Part shown: one piece after another, positions 17,223 through 26,102 of the stretch
Position numbering within the stretch: position 1 is the first letter of the stretch
Layout of the letters: every line of letters starts with the position of its first letter
Origin: Flagellimonas amoyensis
GTDB lineage: Bacteria > Bacteroidota > Bacteroidia > Flavobacteriales > Flavobacteriaceae
DNA length: 64,000 nucleotides
Assembly: GCF_003058265.1 (NCBI RefSeq)
Contig: NZ_QBUK01000009.1
Span: forward strand, 124,001 to 188,000
Reading direction: 5' to 3'
Program-made: the position numbers and the translations under genes
Notes under the pieces: generated by a model
The model's database searches: none
The model's input: the letters and a program-made list of their open reading frames with translations, nothing else
What the model was told of the DNA's origin: nothing

Positions 17223-17845
17223 AAAATCACCTCTTGTTCCCCCATGGCCTTGGTGATCAATTTGATGTAAGTGTCCATGGTCTTTTCGATGTTGACAGGT
17301 TCGGTGACATCCACATTCCCCCTCCAGATGAGCTCCCTTTCCTTTCCGATGCAAATGCAGTAGAGCGAGGTTTCCAGATGGTATGTGTTGTAACTGTCGT
17401 AGTATGAAGCATCATAGTAGATTTCTTGGTGCTCCAAATAGTCGTTGCTGAAACGAACGAACATCTTGTCGATATTGTTCATCCGTTCCTTTAAGGTCTT
17501 TCTATTTTCCGTGCCCACTACCTTGGTGAACAAAATGGCATCAAAATCCTTGTCCAACAATTGCTCTTCCACTTTGGCCAGCTCCTCCTCCGATCTTTCT
17601 GAAGAAGTGAATTCCACATCAAAAACATCAATGCTGCGCACACCATCCACACCCTGTTTTTTCAATTCTTCCACAAAACGGGTCTCAAATTCCATTCGCA
17701 CCTTGTCGTCCTGGGCCATCCCCACGACAAGTACTTGACTGGCATCGAAGAGAACGATATCCGGGTTTTTCCACGTTCCTACCAGTTTTGTGGAGGAACA
17801 CCCCGTGAGGAACAATAGACTTAAGGCCAGAAATTTTGGTTTCAT
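17219..17845 (-). CDS. Putative lipoprotein, function unknown
   Basis: 208 residues when started at the ATG at 17843-17845; an in-frame upstream start at 17875 would put ten residues before the signal sequence and is unlikely. The lipobox LLFLTGCSS gives acylation at about Cys16. The mature protein has a GTWKNPD segment close to the N-terminus and a long acidic helical middle. It resembles a class of small flavobacterial lipoproteins without assigned role. It lies 45 bp after hpf and may share its low-oxygen promoter. Confidence 0.75.
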   Translation of the reverse strand: MKPKFLALSLLFLTGCSSTKLVGTWKNPDIVLFDASQVLVVGMAQDDKVRMEFETRFVEELKKQGVDGVRSIDVFDVEFTSSERSEEELAKVEEQLLDKDFDAILFTKVVGTENRKTLKERMNNIDKMFVRFSNDYLEHQEIYYDASYYDSYNTYHLETSLYCICIGKERELIWRGNVDVTEPVNIEKTMDTYIKLITKAMGEQEVIF

Positions 17846-17890
17846 TGGTATAGGTTTAACGGTCGTGCGCAGCAAAGATCTTATTTTCCC

Positions 17891-18190
17891 TTAATGGGAA
17901 GCAAAGGTAGCTTGTCTTTTTTCAAGTTGCCTTCGGAGTTCTTCCACGGTCTCGGCCATGGACTTTTCAAAATCGTCCGTACTGGATTTGGCAAAAATCC
18001 TAGGGCCCGGGGCACTGAGTTCGATTTCACAGACCTTGCCCTCACCGGATTTATCGTTCTCCATTTTGAAGAGCACATTGGCCTTGATCAACCAACTATA
18101 TTTTTTCTCCAGTCCTTCCAGTTTTTTGTTCAACAGTTCTGTCAACGATTCACTGGTCTTCATTTTCTGATATTGAACATGTATTTCCAT
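17891..18190 (-). CDS. hpf: Ribosome hibernation promoting factor / RaiA family
   Basis: 99 residues, short form, opening with MEIHVQYQKMKTSESLTELL, typical of the beta-alpha-beta-beta-beta-alpha HPF fold, and ending in a charged helix. HPF binds the 30S decoding centre and stabilises inactive ribosomes in slow growth. It lies 86 bp after the pfkA stop and has its own promoter with a Crp/Fnr-type dyad (18244-18255). Control by a low-oxygen regulator would link translation shutdown to respiration state. The lipoprotein gene follows. Confidence 0.88.
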   Translation of the reverse strand: MEIHVQYQKMKTSESLTELLNKKLEGLEKKYSWLIKANVLFKMENDKSGEGKVCEIELSAPGPRIFAKSSTDDFEKSMAETVEELRRQLEKRQATFASH

Positions 18191-18212
18191 GGTAATTGTA
18201 TTTGATTTGTTT

Positions 18213-18255
18213 CAAAGCTATGCCCTAAAAGGAAAACAATATATGACAACCATCA
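18213..18255 (-). promoter_or_regulatory. Crp/Fnr-type site and promoter of hpf
   Basis: Dyad TGATGGTTGTCA (minus-strand reading, 18244-18255), 23 bp, then -7 box TAGCTTTG (18213-18220), 22 bp before the hpf start. The dyad centre falls near -41, the class II activator position. Confidence 0.72.
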
Positions 18256-18275
18256 GTTCCCGATTGTTTCCCCTA

Positions 18276-19589
18276 TCACATAAAGAACGGCTGCCCTGTA
18301 CTTTGCAGCACGGAGAACCAAAATTCCCCCTCTAGGTCTATCTTTTTTCGCTGCTTGGTCACTTCTGATATAGGGATGTAGACGTAGTTGTTGTTCACCT
18401 TGCAGGACACCAATCTGGTCTTTCCGGCCATGGCGGCATGCACGGCATGGTAGGCCAATCTACTGCAATACACACTATCGCTTGAGTTGGCGGGCGCACA
18501 CCTTACAATATAGCTAGGGTCGATATATTTTATCGATATTGGGACATCCTTGAAGTGTGCTGCGATTTTTTCCTTTAGGAAAACCCCGATATCTTCATGC
18601 TTCACATTGCCCGAAGCATCTTTGATGCCTTTCTTGTTCTCGAACAAATGCTGCCCTGCCCCTTCGGCCACAACGATCACAGCGTGTTTTTTCTGTTGGA
18701 GGCGTTCTTCCAGTGCTGCGAGGAAACCATTTTCCCCTTCCAGTTCAAAATCCATTTCGGGCACCAGCACAAAGTTCACCACAGGCATTGCCAATGTTGC
18801 GGAGGCCGCTATGAAACCGCTGTCGCGGCCCATCAATTTTATGATGGAAATCCCGTTATAGGCCCCCGTTGCCTCGTTGTGTGCATCCTTCAAAATGGAA
18901 CTGGCCACATCAAAAGCGGTCCCGTATCCAAAGGATTCGTCAATCAGGTCAATATCGTTATCTATGGTCTTGGGGATCCCGACCACACTGATCTTCGCAT
19001 TTCTCTTGGCAATTTCACCGCCGATGGCATTCACGCCCTTGAGCGTTCCGTCGCCGCCTATGGCGAAGAGCATATCGACATGGTTTTCCTCCAAAGCGTC
19101 CACCATCAGTGACACCTCTTGGGCACCTCGTGAGGAGCCAAGAAAGGTTCCCCCAAACTGATGGATATCCTTTACCTTATCCGGTGTAAGTTCCACAAAT
19201 CCATGTCCAGCAGTAGGATTGAGCCCTTCATACCCATAGGGTATCCCGATGATTTTTTTCACCCCATAGAAATAATGGAGCGCCATGACCAGACCCCTGA
19301 TCACGTTATTGATACCTGGGCAGAGACCACCACAGGTCACAATGGCCGCGGTGACCTTTTCGGGTTCGAAAAAAATATCCTGCCTTGGTCCCGCTTTTTC
19401 CATACACAGGGGACTGTCCCCTGTAGTAAAGCAATGGCTGTAGTGTTCCAGGGAAGGGTCAAAAACCAGTCTTTCCGATTCCCCGATGAAATTGAAAATA
19501 CGGTCCCCCTTGACCGTACTGAGCTGCAATGGGGATTTGAACCTAGGTTCCCCGAGGCTTTCTATCTTGAACTTTTCCTTATCGTTCAC
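18276..19589 (-). CDS. pfkA: 6-phosphofructokinase, probably ATP-dependent
   Basis: 437 residues, longer than the 320-residue E. coli type, matching the group III/plant-like PFK clade. Seen: GGLCPGINNVIRG for nucleotide binding, GGDGTLKG near 175 (a Gly after GGD as in ATP-dependent enzymes; pyrophosphate enzymes have GGDD), and the catalytic PKTIDNDID motif. It commits fructose 6-phosphate to glycolysis. The start codon is GTG at 19587-19589. It lies 35 bp after a usp gene and is probably expressed from the Crp/Fnr-type promoter at 20454-20496. Confidence 0.92.
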   Translation of the reverse strand: MNDKEKFKIESLGEPRFKSPLQLSTVKGDRIFNFIGESERLVFDPSLEHYSHCFTTGDSPLCMEKAGPRQDIFFEPEKVTAAIVTCGGLCPGINNVIRGLVMALHYFYGVKKIIGIPYGYEGLNPTAGHGFVELTPDKVKDIHQFGGTFLGSSRGAQEVSLMVDALEENHVDMLFAIGGDGTLKGVNAIGGEIAKRNAKISVVGIPKTIDNDIDLIDESFGYGTAFDVASSILKDAHNEATGAYNGISIIKLMGRDSGFIAASATLAMPVVNFVLVPEMDFELEGENGFLAALEERLQQKKHAVIVVAEGAGQHLFENKKGIKDASGNVKHEDIGVFLKEKIAAHFKDVPISIKYIDPSYIVRCAPANSSDSVYCSRLAYHAVHAAMAGKTRLVSCKVNNNYVYIPISEVTKQRKKIDLEGEFWFSVLQSTGQPFFM

Positions 19590-19624
19590 AATGATTGTCG
19601 ATTACTAATGTTCCTACCTTGACA

Positions 19625-20416
19625 TCAATCCAAGGCCAATACGGGAATTTCGGAATGCAGGGTCAAGAGTTTTGTCAACCGTCCCTCAGAAGCAGTGCTT
19701 CGCTCGGCATGGTTTCTTGGCAAAATGGCCAACATATCGATGTCCTTCTCTTCGATATACTCCAAAATACCCTCTTCCACATCTTGGTTTTTGCTAAAGG
19801 TGTGCTCCGCATAGAAGTGCTCCAAATAGTATTCCAAAAGGTTGTCCGTCTTGTCCCCGACCACTTCTTCGTCGTACACGGATTCCTTATATATGGTCAA
19901 CACATGGACTTTGGAATCGAAGGTCCTTGCAATTTCCAAGAGTGTCTTCAAAACTTCCCTGTCATCGATGGTCTCCCCACCTATGACCAAGGCAATGTTC
20001 TTGGGTTCCTTGATGGGACATCCGTAGGGAATGGAGATTACGGGACAATTGGCATCCAAGACCAGTTTGGACGTATTGGTAATGGCTTCATCCGTCACCT
20101 TATCACCCATAGTGCCCATCATGATCAAATCCGCACCACTGTTTTGTTGGGTGGATAAAATGGTGGCAGTGACATTCCCCGTGACCGTTTTGAATTTTGG
20201 CGCCTTTTTCAGCCGCACGCTTATGGATTCCAATACCTTATCGAAATCCCGATCTAATTTTTGTTCGTCGGCACTATCGATTTGCATGGTACTCACATAA
20301 AGTGCCAAAATTTCGATAGAACGTTCCGTTCCCACAAAGTTGGCCACATACTCCAAGGCGTTCAACGATGCCTCTGAAAAATCAAAAGGAACCAATATTT
20401 TTTCCAAACTGCCCAT
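19625..20416 (-). CDS. Universal stress protein, tandem two-domain
   Basis: 263 residues: two UspA folds (about 1-150 and 155-263). The N-terminal start MGSLEKILVPFDFSEASLNALEY is typical. The G-x2-G-x9-G(S/T) ATP motif is recognisable but imperfect in the first domain (MMGTMGDKV), and weak in the second. It is the first gene of a usp-pfkA unit and has a Crp/Fnr-type site centred near -41. It is one of three tandem-domain Usps in this 17-37 kb block, all under the same promoter type. Confidence 0.88.
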   Translation of the reverse strand: MGSLEKILVPFDFSEASLNALEYVANFVGTERSIEILALYVSTMQIDSADEQKLDRDFDKVLESISVRLKKAPKFKTVTGNVTATILSTQQNSGADLIMMGTMGDKVTDEAITNTSKLVLDANCPVISIPYGCPIKEPKNIALVIGGETIDDREVLKTLLEIARTFDSKVHVLTIYKESVYDEEVVGDKTDNLLEYYLEHFYAEHTFSKNQDVEEGILEYIEEKDIDMLAILPRNHAERSTASEGRLTKLLTLHSEIPVLALD

Positions 20417-20453
20417 ACCTGATCTATTTAAATGTATATGAAAGATTCTATTT

Positions 20454-20496
20454 CAAAAGTAGATTCCCAACTTGAGCTATGACATGACAGCCGTCA
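20454..20496 (-). promoter_or_regulatory. Crp/Fnr-type site and promoter of usp-pfkA
   Basis: Dyad TGACGGCTGTCA (minus-strand reading, 20485-20496), 23 bp, then -7 box TACTTTTG (20454-20461). Same geometry as the hpf, tonB, hemN, ccoS, ccoI, fnr-like and third usp promoters. Confidence 0.75.
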
Positions 20497-20615
20497 GGTT
20501 TCCAATCTTTCTGTGATATTAGTGAAAATTCTCCCCTTTTAAAAATATGGAAAGCCATTTTTTGGTTCCATAATGTTTATATTTAAGACTCTTTAAATTA
20601 CAACAAGACCAACAA

Positions 20616-21590
20616 ATGACGGACATAGTGATCGGAGTGGACATAGGTGGGACCAAGACCAAGATAGGATTGGTGGATGAAAACGGTGTCTGCCACGAAA
20701 AAACCTTCTTCAGGACCCAGGATTTTCCCAATTTGGAAGAATATCTCAACAAAATAAAGACCACTTCGGATGAAATCATCGGCAATTTTGGAAAGCCCGT
20801 CAACGTCCTCGGATGTGGAATCGGGGCACCAAATGCATCGAGCAAGAACGGCACCATTGAGAATGCCAGCAACCTCATCTGGAAGGGCAGTGTGCCCCTG
20901 GTGGAAAAACTGAAACAGCGGATGGACATGCCCATCCGGATCATGAATGATGCCAGTGCCGCGGCACTGGGGGAAATGCTCTTTGGCGAGGCCAAGAGCA
21001 TGACCGACTTCATCGTCATCACCTTGGGCACCGGTTTTGGCGCAGGTATTGTGGCCAATGGTCGTCTCATCGATGGTTATGACGGTTTTGCGGGCGAATT
21101 GGGGCATGTTGACATGACCATGGGCGATGGCCGGTTGACAGGGCTCGGCGTCAGGGGCGGATTGGAAGCCTATGTATCCGCCACTGGACTGAAACGCACC
21201 GTCACTTTTATGCAGAGCAAATACTTGGTGGATAGCCGGTTCAGGGATGTGGCCTACAACGACCTACACGGGGAAGATATTACCCGGGCAGCCGAGGAAG
21301 GTGATGAAATCGCCCTAAAAGCCTTTGACTATACGGCAAGGATCATGGCCCAGGCATTGGCCAATTTCACTGCCTTTACCCAACCCGAAGCCTTTATCCT
21401 CATGGGCGGGCTCACCAATAGTGGCAAATGGATCATGACCCCTTTGGAGAAATATTTCAATGGATTTCTACTGGATGTGTACAAGGGCAAGGTAAAATTG
21501 CTCCTTTCCAGCATGGAGGACAAAACGGCCGCCATTTGTGGTGCTGCGGCACTGATCTGGGAAAACCACAAGAATGATCTGGGCAGATAA
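20616..21590 (+). CDS. ROK-family sugar kinase (glucokinase-like)
   Basis: 324 residues. The ATP-binding DIGGTKTKIG motif is at the N-terminus, the catalytic Asp lies in IMNDASAAALGE, and GELGH keeps the family's metal-proximal His. The usual ROK zinc motif CxCGxxGCxE is replaced by GLGVRGGLE with no cysteine, so zinc is probably not bound. Glucose phosphorylation is the likely reaction, feeding the PFK next door. It is divergent from usp-pfkA; no Crp/Fnr spacing match was found on its side. Confidence 0.87.
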   Translation: MTDIVIGVDIGGTKTKIGLVDENGVCHEKTFFRTQDFPNLEEYLNKIKTTSDEIIGNFGKPVNVLGCGIGAPNASSKNGTIENASNLIWKGSVPLVEKLKQRMDMPIRIMNDASAAALGEMLFGEAKSMTDFIVITLGTGFGAGIVANGRLIDGYDGFAGELGHVDMTMGDGRLTGLGVRGGLEAYVSATGLKRTVTFMQSKYLVDSRFRDVAYNDLHGEDITRAAEEGDEIALKAFDYTARIMAQALANFTAFTQPEAFILMGGLTNSGKWIMTPLEKYFNGFLLDVYKGKVKLLLSSMEDKTAAICGAAALIWENHKNDLGR

Positions 21591-21615
21591 AGTACCGAAC
21601 AACCGATTGGAAACC

Positions 21616-21658
21616 TGACCTTTATCATATTTTTTGATTCGTGACGAGGCTATCTTTA
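21616..21658 (+). promoter_or_regulatory. Crp/Fnr-type site and promoter of tonB
   Basis: Dyad TGACCTTTATCA (21616-21627), 23 bp, then -7 box TATCTTTA (21651-21658), 22 bp before the tonB start. Confidence 0.7.
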
Positions 21659-21680
21659 ACATAGTTAAATCGCAAAAGTC

Positions 21681-22409
21681 ATGAAACCAAAAAAGAACCC
21701 AAATGCCGAAATAGGACGCAACAGCAGTCTTTATTTCATGATAGGCCTTACTTCGGTATTGTTAGTGACATGGCAGTCCCTTGAAGTAAAATTCTACGAA
21801 CAAGAATCCAAATCCATAGAGGTGGTCCAATTGGTGGACGAACTCAAGGAAGATGTCCCCATGACCGAGGCCATCCGTACCACACCCCCTCCACCCCCAC
21901 CTGCCGCGCCTGACGTAATCGAGATTGTGGAGGATGTGGAAGATGTGGAGGAGACCATCATCGAAAGCACAGAAAGTAGCCAAGACACTTATATTGAGGA
22001 TGCCATAGTCAAGATAGAGGATGTGGCTGTGGAGGAAGTGGAAGAGGAAGTCGTGGTGCCTTTTGCCATCATTGAAAATGTGCCCCTATTTCCTGGCTGT
22101 GAAATCTATGAAACCCAAGCAGAGCGGAAGAATTGTTTCAACCAAAAAGTCCAGGAACACATCAGGGACAACTTCCAATACCCCACAGATGCCCTGGAAA
22201 TGAACATCACCGGAAGGGTCTATGTACAGTTCGTCATTGATTCCCAAGGAAGGGTAAGCAATATTGAAAAAAGGGGACCCGACAGGTTACTGGAAAAAGA
22301 GGCCGTCCGCATCATGTCCCTATTGCCCAAAGTGAAACCAGGACAACAACGGGGCAGAGCAGTCAGCGTAAGATATAGTATCCCTATCAATTTTGTCATG
22401 CAAGAGTAA
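21681..22409 (+). CDS. tonB: Energy transducer TonB
   Basis: 242 residues. A cytoplasmic N-terminus, one membrane helix (about 17-33), a Pro-rich and then strongly acidic linker (TPPPPPPAAPD, then repeated EDVE), and a C-terminal TonB domain (about 150-242) with NVPLFPGCE, FQYPTDA and the VQFVIDSQGRV strand. The FPGCE...C pattern marks the Bacteroidota TonB_C subtype also found duplicated in the M56 protein at 56681-58828. It has its own promoter with a Crp/Fnr-type site, hinting at low-oxygen control of outer-membrane import. Confidence 0.93.
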   Translation: MKPKKNPNAEIGRNSSLYFMIGLTSVLLVTWQSLEVKFYEQESKSIEVVQLVDELKEDVPMTEAIRTTPPPPPPAAPDVIEIVEDVEDVEETIIESTESSQDTYIEDAIVKIEDVAVEEVEEEVVVPFAIIENVPLFPGCEIYETQAERKNCFNQKVQEHIRDNFQYPTDALEMNITGRVYVQFVIDSQGRVSNIEKRGPDRLLEKEAVRIMSLLPKVKPGQQRGRAVSVRYSIPINFVMQE

Positions 22410-22415
22410 TGAAAA

Positions 22416-22442
22416 TGGCCGTCCAACTTGGTCGGACGGCCA
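22416..22442 (+). terminator. Hairpin after tonB, possible terminator
   Basis: A 9-bp GC-rich perfect stem (22416-22424 with 22434-22442) starts 7 bp after the tonB stop. No T-run follows, so it may act as an mRNA 3'-end stabiliser or weak terminator. Confidence 0.45.
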
Positions 22443-22468
22443 CTTCATGGAATGTCCTTGGGGGTTCA

Positions 22469-22511
22469 TGACATTTATCATGTTTTATGCTATTCCCCAA
22501 AACTACTTTTG
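22469..22511 (+). promoter_or_regulatory. Crp/Fnr-type site and promoter of hemN-usp
   Basis: Dyad TGACATTTATCA (22469-22480), 23 bp, then -7 box TACTTTTG (22504-22511), 26 bp before the hemN start. hemN is a classic Fnr-family target in other bacteria. Confidence 0.78.
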
Positions 22512-22537
22512 ACCCCATACTATAACAAAATGCAGCT

Positions 22538-23896
22538 ATGTGCCATTTAGTTCAAAAATACAATGTCCCCGGCCCCAGATACACCAGTTACCCCACTGTA
22601 CCTTATTGGGACTTGGACAGCTTTTCGGAAAAACAATGGAGGTCCAGCATCCTTAGGGCTTTCCAAGAAAGTTCCGATGAAGGGATCAGCATTTACATAC
22701 ACCTCCCATTTTGCGAGAGTTTGTGCACCTTTTGTGGTTGCCACAAGCGCATCACCAAAAGACACGAACTGGAGCTTCCCTACATCCAAAATGTATTGAA
22801 GGAATGGGAACTCTACTGCGATATACTGGGTTCCAGGCCTCTGATAAAAGAATTGCATTTGGGAGGGGGCACCCCAACCTTCTTCACCCCGGAACACCTA
22901 CAGATGCTGGTAAATGGCATCCTTAGACTTGGCAAAAAAGCCGAGGATATCGAGTTCAGTTTTGAAGGACATCCCAATAATACGACCAAAGCGCACCTCC
23001 AGGCCCTTTATGATGTAGGGTTCAGAAGGGTCTGCTTTGGCGTGCAGGACTATAACCTGACCGTACAACGTGCCATAAACCGGATACAGCCTTTTGAAAA
23101 TGTGAAAAATGTGACCGAATGGGCAAGACAGATCGGTTATACCTCGGTCGGGCACGATATCATTTATGGCCTGCCTTTTCAGGATTGTGCCAATGTGGAG
23201 GAAACCATCATGAAGACCAATGCCCTCAAGCCCGATAGGATCGCCTTTTACAGTTATGCCCATGTGCCTTGGATCAAAGGGAACGGACAAAGGGGCTATA
23301 AGGAGACCGACCTGCCCTCCTCTGTGGAAAAAAGGGCCCAATATGAAATGGGCAAGAGAATGCTGTCCCAATTTGGGTACAAGGATGTGGGGATGGACCA
23401 CTTTGCCCTTCCGACCGATGACCTGTACAAAGCTTACATAAATGGCACCTTGCACCGAAATTTTATGGGATACACCTCTTCCAAGACCAAACTGATGATC
23501 GGCCTAGGGGTTTCCAGCATCAGCGACAGTTGGTATGGTTTTGCCCAAAATGTAAAAAGCATCGAAGAGTATGCCGATTTGGTTTCGCATGGGGTTATAC
23601 CTATCTTTAAAGGACACATCCTGAATACCGAAGACCAAATTTTGAGGCAGCACATTCTGAACATCATGTGCCAGTTCAACACCCAATGGGGACCTGATGA
23701 AGAGAAAATGGTCGATTTTGGCTCCATTCTCGGCAACCTGTCTGAACTGCAAGCCGATGGTTTGGTAGAATTGGGAAAAGACCACATCAAAGTGACCGAA
23801 AAAGGAAGACCTTTCATCAGGAACATCAGTATGGCATTCGACCTGAAATTACAACGAAAACAACCAGATACCCGGATATTTTCCATGACCGTTTAA
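22538..23896 (+). CDS. hemN: Oxygen-independent coproporphyrinogen III oxidase
   Basis: 452 residues, full length. A radical-SAM enzyme that decarboxylates coproporphyrinogen III without oxygen. The 4Fe-4S cysteines are C59, C63 and C66, followed by C68 (CESLCTFCGC), the HemN pattern; the N-terminal PRYTSYPT motif also separates it from HemW, which is elsewhere at 53300. It lies just after a Crp/Fnr-type promoter and 17 bp before a usp gene. It would supply haem for the cbb3 oxidase when oxygen is scarce. Confidence 0.95.
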   Translation: MCHLVQKYNVPGPRYTSYPTVPYWDLDSFSEKQWRSSILRAFQESSDEGISIYIHLPFCESLCTFCGCHKRITKRHELELPYIQNVLKEWELYCDILGSRPLIKELHLGGGTPTFFTPEHLQMLVNGILRLGKKAEDIEFSFEGHPNNTTKAHLQALYDVGFRRVCFGVQDYNLTVQRAINRIQPFENVKNVTEWARQIGYTSVGHDIIYGLPFQDCANVEETIMKTNALKPDRIAFYSYAHVPWIKGNGQRGYKETDLPSSVEKRAQYEMGKRMLSQFGYKDVGMDHFALPTDDLYKAYINGTLHRNFMGYTSSKTKLMIGLGVSSISDSWYGFAQNVKSIEEYADLVSHGVIPIFKGHILNTEDQILRQHILNIMCQFNTQWGPDEEKMVDFGSILGNLSELQADGLVELGKDHIKVTEKGRPFIRNISMAFDLKLQRKQPDTRIFSMTV

Positions 23897-23913
23897 CCTA
23901 AAAAAAGCAAAAA

Positions 23914-24735
23914 ATGAAAAGTATAATCGTACCCGTCGATTTTTCGGACCAATCCGAAAAGGCCCTCAAAGTTGCCGCTTCCCTAGCCAAGCAGCACAAT
24001 GCCGAACTATTGGTGCTCCACATGTTGGAACTTTCCCCTGCAATAATGGCCGAATCGGGATATATTTCCCAAGAGCAGGTGGTGCACCTCATCAAGATCG
24101 GGGAAAAAAGATTCACCGAATTCTTGGAGAAACCCTACTTGAAAAATCTCAAGATCACACCTGTGATCAAACACTACAAAGTGTTCAGCGAAGTGAACGA
24201 AGTGGCCAAAAAACATGGGGCAGACCTGATAGTGATGGGGTCCCACGGTGCCGATGGCCTGCAAGAGATCTTTATCGGCTCCAACACGGAGCGTGTGGTC
24301 CGCACTTCGGATGTGCCCGTGTTGGTCATCAAAGGAGAAGTAGAGGATTTCAAGGCCAAGAACTTCGTTTTTGCCTGCGATTTTGAGGAAGAGAGCATTC
24401 CTGCCCTCAAAAAGGCCAAAGAAATGGCAGACCTCCTCAATGCAGAGTTCCATTTGGTGTACATCAACACCCCCGGGGATGAATTCTTGAGCACCGATGA
24501 TGCCTATAGCAAGATCTCCAAGTTCCTGAACGATGCCAAATTGGGTCTCGGTGTCGATATCCACAACGATTATACCGTGGAAAAAGGTGTGCTCAACTAT
24601 AGCGAAAAAATACCTGCCGACCTCATCGGCATTCCGACCCATGGTAGAAGGGGACTCTCCCATTTTTTTATGGGAAGTATAGGCGAAGACATTGCCAATC
24701 ATTCCAAAACCCCAGTGATAACCTTTAAGATTTAA
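23914..24735 (+). CDS. Universal stress protein, tandem two-domain
   Basis: 273 residues, two UspA domains. The first has a complete ATP-binding motif, GSHGADGLQEIFIGSNTE, and the second also does (THGRRGLSHFFMGS), so both halves probably bind nucleotide. It follows hemN by 17 bp and shares its Crp/Fnr-type promoter. A strong bidirectional terminator follows at 24771. Confidence 0.92.
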   Translation: MKSIIVPVDFSDQSEKALKVAASLAKQHNAELLVLHMLELSPAIMAESGYISQEQVVHLIKIGEKRFTEFLEKPYLKNLKITPVIKHYKVFSEVNEVAKKHGADLIVMGSHGADGLQEIFIGSNTERVVRTSDVPVLVIKGEVEDFKAKNFVFACDFEEESIPALKKAKEMADLLNAEFHLVYINTPGDEFLSTDDAYSKISKFLNDAKLGLGVDIHNDYTVEKGVLNYSEKIPADLIGIPTHGRRGLSHFFMGSIGEDIANHSKTPVITFKI

Positions 24736-24770
24736 AGGTTCCACGACTGATTGGTACTACGCAAGCGGAT

Positions 24771-24805
24771 AAAAAAAGGGGGCAACTAAAGTTGCCCCCT
24801 TTTTG
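24771..24805. terminator. Bidirectional terminator between hemN-usp and the cco operon
   Basis: A long stem (AAAGGGGGCAACT with AGTTGCCCCCTTT) with A-run on the left and T-run on the right; it ends the usp transcript on plus and the CoA-transferase transcript on minus. Confidence 0.88.
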
Positions 24806-24821
24806 TTTGTGATCTTATTTT

Positions 24822-26090
24822 CTATCCATTGAACCTTTCATAGGCCATTTTTTGCAAGGCTTCCCTGTGTTCGGGATGCGCAATGGAGATCAGGGCATTG
24901 GCCCGTTGTTGAAGGCTTTTTCCATACAGGTCAACCACACCATATTCCGTGGCCACATAATGCACGTGGGCCCTGGTAGTGGTGACGCCGGCCCCTTGCT
25001 TCAGGTAGGGAACGATTTTTGAAATGCCCTTGTTGGTCACCGAGGGCATGGCGAATATGGGTTTGCCCCCTTCGGAAAGGGATGCTCCCCTGATAAAGTC
25101 CATTTGTCCGCCAACACCCGAAAATTGTCGGCTCCCGATGGTATCGGCACAGACCTGCCCGGTAATGTCTATCTCAATGGCACTGTTGATGGCCGTTACT
25201 TTTGGATTTTTCCGGATCACTGCCGTATCGTTCGTATAGGCCGCTTCTTTAAAATCACAAAGGGGATTGTCATCGACAAAATCATAAAGGGCGCGTGAGC
25301 CCACAGCAAAGCAGCTCACCACCTTGCCCTGTTTCACCCTTTTTTCCTCTCCGGTGATGACTCCCTGCTGGATGAGCGGCAATACCCCATCCGAGAACAT
25401 TTCGGTGTGTATGCCCAATCGTTTATGGTTGCCAAGATTGGACAGTACGGCGTTGGGAATGTTGCCGATACCCATTTGAAGAGTGGCCCCATCTTCGATC
25501 AAAGAGGCCACATGCCCCCCGATCTGCTGTTCCACTTCGGAAATTTCCGTGGGTTCGTGCTCATGGATGGGCTGGTCCACCTCAACGGCAAAATGTATCC
25601 TATCGATATGGATGATCCCATCCCCATGGCTCCTCGGCACCTGTGGGTTGATCTGCGCCACAACGGTCTTTGCCATTTCAATGGCGGGCAGGGTCACATC
25701 CACCGACACCCCCAATGAGCAAAATCCATGCTTATCGGGAGGCGAAACCTGAATGAATGCAACGTCCAAGGGAAGGATCTTCCTTCGGAAGAGCAAATGG
25801 ATCTCACTCAAAAAAATGGGCACATAATCGCCCCTGAACTCATTCACGAACTTGCGGACATTGCCGCCCACGAACAAACTGTTCAATTTAAAACTGGTAT
25901 TGCACGGAGCAGTGGTATACCTGGCCTCACCTTCTGTGTGGATGGACACGATCTCCACGTTCTCAAGCTCCCCGTGCCTATCGCAAAGGGCATCAATGAT
26001 CATGTTCGGGGTCATGGCAGCTCCTTGGAAAAACACCCTGTCCCCAGATTTTACAATACTTACCGCTTCTTCAGCTGTTGTTATTTTCAC
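24822..26090 (-). CDS. Acetyl-CoA hydrolase/transferase family protein (4-hydroxybutyrate CoA-transferase-like)
   Basis: 422 residues. The family motifs are a glycine-rich GIGNIPNAVL, an IHTEMFSDG motif with likely catalytic E230, and GVGGQMDFIRGA near the C-terminus. It moves CoA between short-chain acyl-CoAs and carboxylates. It starts 12 bp after the TauE/SafE-like gene and appears to be the last gene of the long cco operon, ending at the terminator at 24771. Its placement under low-oxygen control suggests a role in acetate or succinate overflow; that is inference. Confidence 0.9.
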   Translation of the reverse strand: MKITTAEEAVSIVKSGDRVFFQGAAMTPNMIIDALCDRHGELENVEIVSIHTEGEARYTTAPCNTSFKLNSLFVGGNVRKFVNEFRGDYVPIFLSEIHLLFRRKILPLDVAFIQVSPPDKHGFCSLGVSVDVTLPAIEMAKTVVAQINPQVPRSHGDGIIHIDRIHFAVEVDQPIHEHEPTEISEVEQQIGGHVASLIEDGATLQMGIGNIPNAVLSNLGNHKRLGIHTEMFSDGVLPLIQQGVITGEEKRVKQGKVVSCFAVGSRALYDFVDDNPLCDFKEAAYTNDTAVIRKNPKVTAINSAIEIDITGQVCADTIGSRQFSGVGGQMDFIRGASLSEGGKPIFAMPSVTNKGISKIVPYLKQGAGVTTTRAHVHYVATEYGVVDLYGKSLQQRANALISIAHPEHREALQKMAYERFNG

Positions 26091-26102
26091 TTTTGATGAT
26101 TT

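Noticed and set aside
20485..20527. Crp/Fnr-type activation of the ROK kinase from the site at 20485
   Set aside because: At the 23-bp position on plus the sequence is TAGTGAAA, not TAnnTTTR, so the fixed geometry fails on that side.
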